Shown here: piece after piece, positions 1 to 6,712 of the stretch | Position numbering within the stretch: position 1 is the stretch's first letter | Layout: every line of letters starts with the position of its first letter | Source of the DNA: DASUAO01 sp046484625 | GTDB lineage: Bacteria; Actinomycetota; Acidimicrobiia; IMCC26256; PALSA-555 | Reading direction: 5' to 3' | DNA: 11,921 bases | Assembly: GCA_046484625.1 (NCBI GenBank) | Contig: JAWOIO010000017.1 | Location: 1 to 11,921, forward strand | Position numbers and translations under genes: made by a program | Notes under the pieces: generated by a model | Databases searched by the model: none | Seen by the model: the letters and a program-made list of their open reading frames with translations, nothing else | What the model was told of the DNA's origin: nothing

Positions 1-663
1 GCACTCGAGGCCACCGCCGAGGATGTCCGGGCCGAGGGACGACGCGCGCTGGTGCTCCCCGTCGACATCACCGACGCCAGTGCTGTCGACGCCTCCGTCG
101 CGACGACCGTCGCCGAGCTCGGGCGCATCGACATCGGCTGCAACCTGTCGGGCGGCACCGGCCCGGCACTGGGGAACGGCCCGCTCGTCGACCTCGCCCC
201 GGAGGAGTGGGCGGCCGCGCTCGACGCGAACGCGACCACGGCGTTCCTCGGCGCTCGTGCATGCGCCCGGGTCATGCGGGAGCAGGGGAGCGGCGGCGCG
301 ATCGTGAGCCTGTCGTCGTCGGCCGCGTTGGTGGCCGAGCCCGGCTCGGTGGCGTTCTCGTCGGCGCGGGCCGCGCTGGGGCGGATGACCGAAGGGTTGG
401 CCCGGGAGCTCGGACCCGTGGGCATCCGGGTGAACGCGGTGTGCCCGATGGGAGTGGATCCCGGGACGGCCGGGAACCCGGGGCTCGTCGCCGGGGCGAC
501 CCGGCGCGGGCGGTCGCTCGAGGAGTGGGCCGCGGCCCGCATCCCGCTGGGGCGGTTGCAGGCCGCCGAGGAGACCGCGAACGTCATCCTCTTCCTTTCG
601 AGCGACCTGGCGAGCTTCGTGAGCGGCCAGTCGATCCTGGTCGCCGGCGGCGCTCCGGCCTGA
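1..663 (+). CDS. SDR-family oxidoreductase, 5'-truncated, degenerate active site
   Basis: This is the C-terminal 220 residues of a short-chain dehydrogenase. Reading frame 1 is open from the first base, so the TGxxxGIG cofactor loop lies off the left edge. Visible SDR landmarks are a PVDITD segment after beta-3, a CNLSGG segment where NNAGG is usual, the beta-5 SLSSS segment with the catalytic-type Ser (residue 106 counted from base 1), and the INV/RVNAVCPMG plus C-terminal SGQSILVAGG strand that end most classical SDRs. The YxxxK motif reads FSSAR: Phe119 (355-357) replaces the catalytic Tyr and Arg123 (367-369) replaces the Lys. In classical SDRs both are needed for proton transfer, so dehydrogenase activity is doubtful. 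The fold and family are clear, but substrate and function are unknown. A membrane-protein gene follows 74 bp downstream. Confidence 0.88.
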   Translation, partial: ALEATAEDVRAEGRRALVLPVDITDASAVDASVATTVAELGRIDIGCNLSGGTGPALGNGPLVDLAPEEWAAALDANATTAFLGARACARVMREQGSGGAIVSLSSSAALVAEPGSVAFSSARAALGRMTEGLARELGPVGIRVNAVCPMGVDPGTAGNPGLVAGATRRGRSLEEWAAARIPLGRLQAAEETANVILFLSSDLASFVSGQSILVAGGAPA

Positions 664-681
664 GCCCCCCAACTTCGGCGG

Positions 682-694
682 CCCGGTTGCCGGG
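682..694 (+). other. Small GC hairpin after the SDR gene
   Basis: A perfect 5-bp inverted repeat, CCCGG-TTG-CCGGG, lies about 20 bases after the SDR stop. No T-run follows, so it is not a canonical intrinsic terminator. Its right half also overlaps a TTGCCG element that could serve as the -35 box of the next gene. It may be only chance GC structure. Confidence 0.25.
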
Positions 695-713
695 GGAGCC
701 TCACTGCTACACA
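687..713 (+). promoter_or_regulatory. Possible promoter of the membrane-protein gene
   Basis: TTGCCG (687-692) and TACACA (708-713) are separated by 15 bp and resemble -35 and -10 boxes. The spacing is shorter than the usual 16-18 bp. If used, transcription would begin near 720, giving a short leader that contains the GAGGAGG ribosome site at 727-733. This rests on pattern alone. Confidence 0.3.
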
Positions 714-737
714 CTTGCCCGAACCCGAGGAGGCGCC

Positions 738-1463
738 ATGTTCCCGTTCACGTTCCCGACCGGATCGCTGCCCGACGAGCTGGGGCTCTTCATCCCCCTG
801 GCGCTCCTCATCGGGGTCGTCGCGATCCTCCTCGTGCGACGGAGCGGCACCGGCGCGGCGGGCGACGACGGCGAGGCCCGCTACGTCGGGACGATCTCGC
901 TCGTCACGCTCTTCGTCGCGCTGTTCGCCGCCTTCGTGGCGGTGAGCGCCCTCACGGACCTGATCGTCGACCACGAGGCGCGGGTGCGGATCCAGGAGCA
1001 GGCGTTCGTCGACGAGACCTACATCGGCGAGAGCGGCGGCCCGGGCGGCTCGATCCTGAGCCTCGGGTTCGACTTCCCGATCTACACGTTCAACCCGGAG
1101 AACGACGCGAACTACGACACCGCGGTGGCGAGCGGCCTCGCCGCGCTCGCGGCCGGCGCGGTGTTCGTGTACCACCGCCGCCGGCGGATCGAGATCCTGG
1201 CCGCACGCGGGGCGTCGAGTGTCGCCACCGTCAACCGCACGTACCTGCAATCCGTAAAGGCGGTCGCCGCGCTCACGTTCGCGCTCGCAGCCGCCGCCGC
1301 GGCCTACGGCGTCTGGCAGATCATCGCACCAGGGATCTCGGGTGCCCTCGACGCGGACGTCGGGCGCGCGGAGGGGGTCTCGGCGCTCCTCTCGTCGGGG
1401 TTGCTGACGGGCGCGACTGCGCTGATCTTCGTGCGCGCCGAGAACGAGCTCGGTCGGGGGTGA
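738..1463 (+). CDS. Hypothetical five-helix membrane protein
   Basis: This 241-residue protein is of a family I do not recognise. The ATG at 738 is chosen because GAGGAGG (727-733) precedes it by four bases. The frame is open far upstream, but that stretch overlaps the SDR gene and is Arg/Gly-rich nonsense. Hydrophobic segments lie at about residues 16-33, 49-77, 128-147, 171-195 and 212-233. Charged, RR-rich stretches (R34-R35, and RRRR just after the third helix) suggest cytoplasmic loops. A polar 50-residue loop between helices 2 and 3 (about 78-127) contains VDETYIGESGGPGG and FNPENDANYD and is probably extracytoplasmic if helix 1 runs out. No signal peptidase site or catalytic motif is apparent. 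The GNAT gene begins 15 bp after the stop, so the two may be co-transcribed. Confidence 0.8.
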   Translation: MFPFTFPTGSLPDELGLFIPLALLIGVVAILLVRRSGTGAAGDDGEARYVGTISLVTLFVALFAAFVAVSALTDLIVDHEARVRIQEQAFVDETYIGESGGPGGSILSLGFDFPIYTFNPENDANYDTAVASGLAALAAGAVFVYHRRRRIEILAARGASSVATVNRTYLQSVKAVAALTFALAAAAAAYGVWQIIAPGISGALDADVGRAEGVSALLSSGLLTGATALIFVRAENELGRG

Positions 1464-1478
1464 ACGGCTGGACGAGTC

Positions 1479-1976
1479 GTGAGTCCGAGGATCGCGTACC
1501 GGCAGGCCGGCGCCGAGGACACTCGGTTCCTGACCGAGATGCTGGCAGAGGCGGTCGCGTGGCAACCGAACGCGATCCCATCCGTCGACGGCGTGCTCGC
1601 CAACCCCTTCTTCGCCCACTACGTCATTGGATGGCCAAGGATCGGTGACCACGGGATCATCGCGCTTGACGGCTCCGACCCGATCGGTGCGGCGTGGTAC
1701 CGCCACTTCACAGACTCCGATCGAGGGTTCGGATTCGTCGCACCCTCGATTCCCGAGCTGTCGATCGCGGTCGTCAGTGGCCGCAGGCAACGTGGAGTCG
1801 GTCGTGGTCTGCTCCGTGAGCTGTTGCACGCTGCCGCCATGAACGACTGCGCGCAGATCAGCCTGAGCGTCGAGCCGGAGAACCCAGCTCGCCATCTCTA
1901 CGAGTCCCTGGGTTTCCGAGTCGTCGGGACGGACGGCGGGGCCTGCACGATGCTCGCCGAGACGACATCGAACTGA
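1479..1976 (+). CDS. GNAT-family N-acetyltransferase
   Basis: This 165-residue protein is the size of a single GNAT domain, the fold that transfers an acetyl group from acetyl-CoA to an amine. The signature motif A is clear: strand ELSIAVV followed by R103-Q-R-G106-V-G108-R-G (the Q/R-x-x-G-x-G/A pyrophosphate loop) and helix LLRELLHAA. The usual GNAT ending, NPARHLYESLGFRVVG, follows. The first half is less conserved, so the acceptor cannot be inferred. GTG at 1479 is the only reasonable start in this frame after the preceding gene's stop at 1463, and its ribosome site is weak. About 32 of 165 codons end in A or T, clearly more than in adjacent genes, which may mark a more recent arrival. 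It sits 15 bp behind the membrane-protein gene. Confidence 0.88.
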   Translation: MSPRIAYRQAGAEDTRFLTEMLAEAVAWQPNAIPSVDGVLANPFFAHYVIGWPRIGDHGIIALDGSDPIGAAWYRHFTDSDRGFGFVAPSIPELSIAVVSGRRQRGVGRGLLRELLHAAAMNDCAQISLSVEPENPARHLYESLGFRVVGTDGGACTMLAETTSN

Positions 1977-1991
1977 CCCCACTCCCCGGGG

Positions 1992-2019
1992 CTGACTGTC
2001 ACACCCCATGTGCTAGTAT
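1992..2019 (+). promoter_or_regulatory. Promoter of the DUF222/HNH gene, likely leaderless
   Basis: CTGACT (1992-1997) and TAGTAT (2014-2019) are separated by 16 bp. They match the -35 and -10 consensus well in an otherwise GC-rich region. The -10 box ends only seven bases before the ATG at 2027, and no Shine-Dalgarno-like sequence intervenes, so the transcript should begin at or next to the start codon. Confidence 0.6.
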
Positions 2020-2026
2020 CGAACAT

Positions 2027-3211
2027 ATGTTCGTACTCGATCGTATCGCCGAGGATCTCGCGGGAGTGGTGGCCGGGCTGGAGCCCGCTCGCCTGGCCGG
2101 CTCCGACGCGGCCCGGCTGACCGCCACGGCGGCCCGGATCGAGAAGCTGGCGGCCACCGCCAAGGCCGCGCTGGCGAGCCGCGCCGACGAGACGCAGGCC
2201 TGGCGCGGTGGACGCGCCGCGTCACCGGAGCAGTGGCTGGCGGAGACGTCCGGCTGCTCCGAAGGCGTCGCCCGCGAGGCCCTCGCCACGGCGAGGCGGG
2301 TCCAGACCCTTCCCGCGACGCGGGAGCGCCTCCTCGACGCGACCCTTTCAATCCCCCAGGCCGCGCTCGTGTCGGCGGGCGCGGCAGTCGATCCCACGTC
2401 GGAGCGGCGCCTCCTGAACACTGCGTCCCGATCCGGGATGCGCGGGTTGCGGGCGGAGAAGGAGCGGGTCGTGGCGGCGGCCACCGACGAGGAGGCCGCC
2501 GCCCGCCGCGCCCGCCGAGATCGGCATCTCCGGGTGTGGAACCAGGGCGCGGCTACCCACGGCAGCTTCTCCGGGCCCACCGCCGCGGTCGCGGACCTGC
2601 TCGAAGCGCTCGAGCCGCTCACCCGGCGGCGCTTCGAGGAGGCGCGCTCGGCCGAGCGGCGGGAGTCGCAGGAGGCGTACCGCTTCGACGCGCTCTGCGA
2701 CCTCGCCCGATCAGGGCGCGAGCCGGCCGGCGCTCGCCCGAAGCACGTCGCGCGGGTGCGGGTCGACCTGCCGGCGCTGCTGCGGGGCCACACCGAGCCG
2801 GGCGAGACCTGCGAGATCCCCGGCGTCGGTCCGGTGCCCGTCTCGCACGCCCGCGAGGTCCTCTCCCACGGGCTGCTTCAGCTCGTCGTCACCGACGGTG
2901 TCGACGTCCAGACGGTGGTGTCGAGCACCCGGCACGTGCCGATGCCGCTGAAGATCGCGATCGCCGAGCGCGACCAGCGCTGCAAGGTCCGCGGGTGCGA
3001 CTGCGCCACGAACCTGCACCGACATCACACCGAGGCGTTCGCTCGTTCCGGCCGCACCACCTACCACGAGCTCGGGAACGTCTGCTCCCGGCACCACCAC
3101 CTGGTGCACGACGAGGGCTGCGAGATCGTCGTCGCCGACGACGGGAGCTGGGACCTGCGTGTTCCAGAGGGCCGCGAGGGTAGAGCCCCACCCGAAACGG
3201 CGGCGGCCTGA
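2027..3211 (+). CDS. DUF222 domain / HNH endonuclease signature protein
   Basis: This 394-residue protein has the architecture common in actinomycetes: an N-terminal, Ala/Arg-rich helical DUF222 region (about residues 1-300) and a C-terminal HNH nuclease module. In the HNH part, ERDQRCKVRGCDC carries C319, C324 and C326, followed by R-H333-H334 (beta-beta-alpha metal core), N351 with C353 in NVC, and the closing H356-H358 and H361 in RHHHLVH. This is the expected order H-N-H with zinc-type cysteines. The family is usually multicopy in actinobacterial genomes. Its biological role is not established, and restriction, homing or DNA repair cannot be chosen from sequence. The ATG at 2027 directly follows a good -10 box. 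The gene converges on the flavoprotein gene with an 18-bp gap. Confidence 0.9.
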   Translation: MFVLDRIAEDLAGVVAGLEPARLAGSDAARLTATAARIEKLAATAKAALASRADETQAWRGGRAASPEQWLAETSGCSEGVAREALATARRVQTLPATRERLLDATLSIPQAALVSAGAAVDPTSERRLLNTASRSGMRGLRAEKERVVAAATDEEAAARRARRDRHLRVWNQGAATHGSFSGPTAAVADLLEALEPLTRRRFEEARSAERRESQEAYRFDALCDLARSGREPAGARPKHVARVRVDLPALLRGHTEPGETCEIPGVGPVPVSHAREVLSHGLLQLVVTDGVDVQTVVSSTRHVPMPLKIAIAERDQRCKVRGCDCATNLHRHHTEAFARSGRTTYHELGNVCSRHHHLVHDEGCEIVVADDGSWDLRVPEGREGRAPPETAAA

Positions 3212-3229
3212 CGCGCTCGGGGCGACGAG

Positions 3230-5266
3230 CTACAGCGCCCGCGCGGCGACGTGGCCGTCGTAGACGGCGCGGTCGACGAGGCGCACCGCGACCGCGTCGC
3301 CGATCGCCACGACCTCGGGGATCTTGCCGTCGAGCGCGACGGTGAGGTCGTCGTTCGGGAGCCCATGGGTGCGGATCACCACGGTGTCGACGTCGGCGAT
3401 CGTCTCCGTCTGGTGCGACAGCACGTCGAAGAGCGTCACGTCGTGGTCGCCGATGAACCCGAGGACGGTGTTCGGGCGCCACTGCATCCCGGCCTGCACC
3501 GCGCGGGGGAGGATCGCCGAGGCCGACTCCCCGTCGAGCGCCATCGGCATCGGGAGCGGCGTCACGCAGATCGCCTCGGCGCCTGCCGTGGCGAGCAGCT
3601 CCCCGAGGCCGATCGCCTGGGCGTGGCCCACCGCGTCGAGCAGCACCACCCTCTTGCCCAGGGCGCCCGGGGAGCCCGGAGACCCCGGATCGGCGAGGTG
3701 GGCCGTGAGTGCCTCGACGTGGTCGAGGACCCAGTCGGCCTCCGAGCCCGGCACCGGCATCGGGTGGTACGCGGCCCGCCCGAGCTTCGTCGCGTGGCCA
3801 CCCGTCGCCACGATCACCGCGTCGGGGGCCAGCGCGACCACCGAGTCCGCCGTCGCCTCGACGCCGAGCTGCACGTCGACGCCCTGGCGCTCGCACTCAC
3901 CGATGCGCCAGCGGGCGATCTCCCAGATCTCCTCGCGACCGGGGAGCTGCGCGGCCCACCGCAGGTTGCCGCCGAGCTCGTCCTCTCTCTCCAGCAGCGT
4001 GACGTCGTGGCCGCGCGCAGCCGCGGTCGATGCCGCCTCCATGCCGCCGGGGCCACCACCGACCACCACCACCTTCTTCTTCGTGGCGGCGGGTTCCAGG
4101 GTGCCGAGGCCGAGGTCGTCCTCGCGGCCGACCGCGGGGTTCTGCACGCAGTTGATCGGCATGGACTGGAGCAGGTTGCCGTAGCAGGACTGGTTGATGC
4201 CGGTGCACCGCCGGATCTCCTCGTCGCGGTCCTCGCGCGCCTTGTTCACCCACTCCGGGTCGGCGATCAGCGCGCGCACGAGCGTGATGCCGTCGGCCTC
4301 GTGGTTCGCGAGGATCTGCTCGGCCTCCTCCGGGGTGAGGATCCGGTGCACGGCGAACACCGGCGTGTCGCGCACCGCCTTCTTGATCGCGTGCGCGGCG
4401 TACACCCCGAACGCGTGCGGCGTGTAGTTGGTGCGCACCATCCCGATCCCGCCGATACCCACGCTCACGTTGAGGAAGTCGACGAGCCCGAGCTCCTCGT
4501 AGCGGGCCGCGATCTCGGCACAGTCGTCGGCGGTGAGCCCGGGGCCGTGGGTCTGCTCGTCGTCGCCCGCGAGCCGCAGTCCGACCGCGACCTGGTCACC
4601 GACGGCTTCACGCACCGCGGACACGACCTCGACACCGAAGCGCATGCGGTTCTCGATCGACCCGCCGTAGGCGTCGGTCCGGTAGTTGTACTTCGGCGTG
4701 AGGAACTGGTGCAGCAGGTAACCGTGGGCGCTCTGGATCTCGATGCCGTCGAAGCCGCCGGCGACGGCGTGCTGCGCGCATTTCACGTGGTACTCGATCG
4801 ACTCGGCGATGTCGCGGGCGTCCATCGCCTTCGGCGACTCCATGTGGTCGGGGGAGACCGACGGCGCGACGGCGACCTCCTTCGACCAGTTGCCCAGCAT
4901 CATCGCCCCGGAGTGGGTGAGCTGGACGAAGGCCAGCGCACCGTGCTCGTGGACCTGCGACGTGAGCTGGGCGTAGTGCGGGATGCAGTCCGGGTCCCAC
5001 CCGTTGGCGTTGTTCGGCATCTTGTACGCGGTGTTCGGGGACACCGCCGTCTCCCCGGCGATCACCACCGCGACGCCGCCCTGGGCCCGGTCCGCGAGGT
5101 AGCGGCCGTAGCGCCGGCCGTAGAAGCCGGGCTCGCCCCACACCGCGTTCGGCTCGGTGAACATGGTGAAGTGCGCGCCGAAGATCACCCGGTTGCGCAG
5201 CTCGAACGGCCCGACGCGCAGCGGCTCGAACAGCTTCGGATACCGACGGTGGGGGAAGCTCGTCAT
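3230..5266 (-). CDS. OYE/2,4-dienoyl-CoA reductase-type FMN/FAD flavoprotein with altered Fe-S motif
   Basis: This 678-residue protein has the domain order of FadH-type dienoyl-CoA reductases and trimethylamine-dehydrogenase relatives. An FMN TIM barrel (about 1-345) opens with LFEPLRVGPFELRNRV and carries the hallmark SAHGYLLHQFLTPKYNYR and YGGSIENRMRF. An iron-sulfur segment (354-373) follows, then an FAD Rossmann start VVVVGGGPGGMEAA (about 395-410) with an ATGG motif and a closing AIGDAV. Such enzymes pass electrons to an enoyl or dienoyl substrate, or take them from an amine. The usual CxxCxxxCx11C is C354-x2-I357-x3-C361-x11-C373, so one cluster ligand is missing. The inner NAD(P) subdomain begins KRVVLLDAVGH (538-548) and lacks GxGxxG. 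A PGSPGSPG linker precedes it. A weak GAGG ribosome site lies at 5272-5275. The gene is divergent from the P450 gene, a likely functional partner. Confidence 0.92.
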   Translation of the reverse strand: MTSFPHRRYPKLFEPLRVGPFELRNRVIFGAHFTMFTEPNAVWGEPGFYGRRYGRYLADRAQGGVAVVIAGETAVSPNTAYKMPNNANGWDPDCIPHYAQLTSQVHEHGALAFVQLTHSGAMMLGNWSKEVAVAPSVSPDHMESPKAMDARDIAESIEYHVKCAQHAVAGGFDGIEIQSAHGYLLHQFLTPKYNYRTDAYGGSIENRMRFGVEVVSAVREAVGDQVAVGLRLAGDDEQTHGPGLTADDCAEIAARYEELGLVDFLNVSVGIGGIGMVRTNYTPHAFGVYAAHAIKKAVRDTPVFAVHRILTPEEAEQILANHEADGITLVRALIADPEWVNKAREDRDEEIRRCTGINQSCYGNLLQSMPINCVQNPAVGREDDLGLGTLEPAATKKKVVVVGGGPGGMEAASTAAARGHDVTLLEREDELGGNLRWAAQLPGREEIWEIARWRIGECERQGVDVQLGVEATADSVVALAPDAVIVATGGHATKLGRAAYHPMPVPGSEADWVLDHVEALTAHLADPGSPGSPGALGKRVVLLDAVGHAQAIGLGELLATAGAEAICVTPLPMPMALDGESASAILPRAVQAGMQWRPNTVLGFIGDHDVTLFDVLSHQTETIADVDTVVIRTHGLPNDDLTVALDGKIPEVVAIGDAVAVRLVDRAVYDGHVAARAL

Positions 5267-5346
5267 CGGGGCCTCGGGGTCGTCTCGGACAGGAGTGCGA
5301 AGGTTGCCACACCCGCGGCCGGGACGATGTGCCAGGCTGCTGCGCC
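5267..5346. promoter_or_regulatory. Divergent intergenic region, flavoprotein/P450
   Basis: This 80-bp gap separates the two oppositely directed oxidoreductase genes and must hold both promoters if each has its own. TTGCCA (5304-5309, + strand) resembles a -35 box, but no well-spaced -10 follows. CAGGCT (5333-5338) is a poor TANNNT match lying 8 bases before the P450 ATG. No convincing operator palindrome is visible. Confidence 0.4.
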
Positions 5347-6612
5347 ATGAGCGATGTGACGGACGAGCAGCCGGCCCCGGACCAGGAGCGCGACCCCTTC
5401 GCCGCCTTCGATGCGGCCGCCGGCGTCGGCCAGGTCGACGACATCCACCCCGTCTTCCACGAGATGCGGGCGGAGTGCCCGGTGCACACCGGGAGCTTCG
5501 CCCACCGGTTCGGGATCGAGGACCCGTTCGGGGGTGCGCTCGCCGGCGACGGCCCGACGCCCTATGCGGTGCTGTCGTTCGACGCCGTGCAACAGGCGCT
5601 CAAGGACGGCGCGACCTTCTCGTCGGCCGGGTACGCCGACACGATCGGCCTGCTCATGGGTCACTCGATCCTCGAGATGGACGAGCCCGAGCACCACCGG
5701 TACCGCTCGCTGCTCCAGCAGGCGTTCACCCGCAAGGCCATGGACCGGTGGGAGGCCGACCTCGTCGTCCCCGTCGTCGACGGCCTCATCGGCCGGTTCG
5801 TCGAGCAGGGTCGGGCCGACCTCGTGAAGGAGCTGTTCTTCCCGTTCCCCGTCACCGTCATCGCGGGGATGCTCGGCCTCCCGGCCGACGACCTCGACGA
5901 GTTCCACCGCAAGGCGGTCGAGCTGATCACGATCATCAGCGACATCGAGACCGGGCTCGAGGCGTCGGTGTGGCTCCACGACTACTTCTCGCGGATCATC
6001 TCCGAACGCCGGGCCGGTGACGGGCAGGGCCAGGACATGATCAGCGTGCTCACCCGGGCCGAGCTCGACGGGCAGCGGCTCGACGACGAGGAGATCATCG
6101 CCTTCCTGCGCCTGTTGCTCCCCGCGGGCGCCGAGACCACCTACCGGTCCGCGAGCAACCTGATGTTCGGGTTGCTCTCGCATCCCGACCAGCTCGAGGC
6201 GCTGCGCGCCGACCGTGCCCTCATGCCCCAGGCCATCGAGGAAGGCATCCGGTGGGAGCCGCCGCTCACCGGCATCGGACGTACCGCGACCCGCGACGTC
6301 GAGGTCGCGGGCGTGACGATCCCGGCCGGCTCGCCCGTCGCGGTCGAGATGGGTGCGGCCAACCGCGACCCGGCGCGTTGGGACCGGCCCGACGAGTTCG
6401 ACATCTTCCGTGAGCCCCAGCAGCACATGGGCTTCGCGTTCGGCGTCCACATGTGCCTCGGCATCCACCTCGCCCGCATGGAGACGACCGTGGTGATCAG
6501 CGCCGTGCTCGACCGGCTCCCGAACGTGCGGCTCGACCCGGAGGCGGAGAACGTGCGGATCAGCGGCCTCGCGTTTCGCGCCCCGCCGGCGCTGCCCGTC
6601 CTGTTCGGCTGA
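5347..6612 (+). CDS. Cytochrome P450
   Basis: This 421-residue soluble bacterial (class I-type) P450 inserts one oxygen atom into a substrate using electrons from a separate ferredoxin and reductase, neither of which is encoded in the window. All core motifs are present: the I-helix oxygen-activation motif A260-G-A-E263-T264-T265, the K-helix E299-G-I-R302, and the haem loop F363-AFGVHM-C370-LG with C370 as iron ligand. There is no membrane anchor. The ATG at 5347 gives the typical MSDVTDEQ start; a GTG six codons upstream is possible but less likely. Subfamily and substrate cannot be assigned safely. The Glu in place of the commoner Asp in the AGxDTT motif is tolerated in known P450s. It is divergent from the flavoprotein gene by 80 bp and followed by a 100-bp convergent gap. 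Confidence 0.95.
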   Translation: MSDVTDEQPAPDQERDPFAAFDAAAGVGQVDDIHPVFHEMRAECPVHTGSFAHRFGIEDPFGGALAGDGPTPYAVLSFDAVQQALKDGATFSSAGYADTIGLLMGHSILEMDEPEHHRYRSLLQQAFTRKAMDRWEADLVVPVVDGLIGRFVEQGRADLVKELFFPFPVTVIAGMLGLPADDLDEFHRKAVELITIISDIETGLEASVWLHDYFSRIISERRAGDGQGQDMISVLTRAELDGQRLDDEEIIAFLRLLLPAGAETTYRSASNLMFGLLSHPDQLEALRADRALMPQAIEEGIRWEPPLTGIGRTATRDVEVAGVTIPAGSPVAVEMGAANRDPARWDRPDEFDIFREPQQHMGFAFGVHMCLGIHLARMETTVVISAVLDRLPNVRLDPEAENVRISGLAFRAPPALPVLFG

Positions 6613-6712
6613 GGATCTCGATCGGGACGTCGATCACGGTGCCGGCGACGTTGTGGAGCGCGAGCGGCGTGTTCAGCTCGGCAAGCGTCGCCCAGAGCGG
6701 GGTCCCCGACGC
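6613..6712 (-). pseudogene. Coding-like remnant between P450 and GerW genes
   Basis: Read on the - strand in the frame that continues directly after the GerW-like gene's TGA (6715-6713), this stretch gives 33-34 sense codons. All but one end in G or C (the exception is CTT), and they encode a protein-like sequence including LWATLAELNTPLALHN and VAGTVIDVPIEIL. The other - strand frames lack this third-position bias. The frame has no ATG, and its only internal GTG is near the end. It runs on into the antisense of the P450 3' end and meets a stop at 6560-6562. It therefore looks like the broken tail or fragment of a former gene, or a readthrough extension of the GerW-like protein. I do not recognise the family. 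Confidence 0.4.

Noticed and set aside
207..737. Upstream extension of the membrane-protein frame
   Set aside because: It overlaps the SDR gene in another frame and reads as Arg/Gly-rich sequence. The ATG at 738 has a strong ribosome site.
3220..3240. GGGCG...CGCCC inverted repeat between the convergent HNH and flavoprotein genes
   Set aside because: It has a five-base stem, an 11-base loop, no T-run, and overlaps the last codons of the flavoprotein gene. It is too weak to call a terminator.
3660..3690. Short tandem repeat of GGGAGCCCGG-like units
   Set aside because: It encodes the PGSPGSPG linker in the flavoprotein. Two imperfect units in GC-rich DNA are not notable as a DNA repeat.
3251..5350. 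Long + strand open frame (about 699 codons) opposite the flavoprotein gene
   Set aside because: It is rich in Arg, His, Val and Asp with no recognisable motif and is the mirror of a well-supported flavoprotein. Such antisense frames are expected in high-GC DNA.
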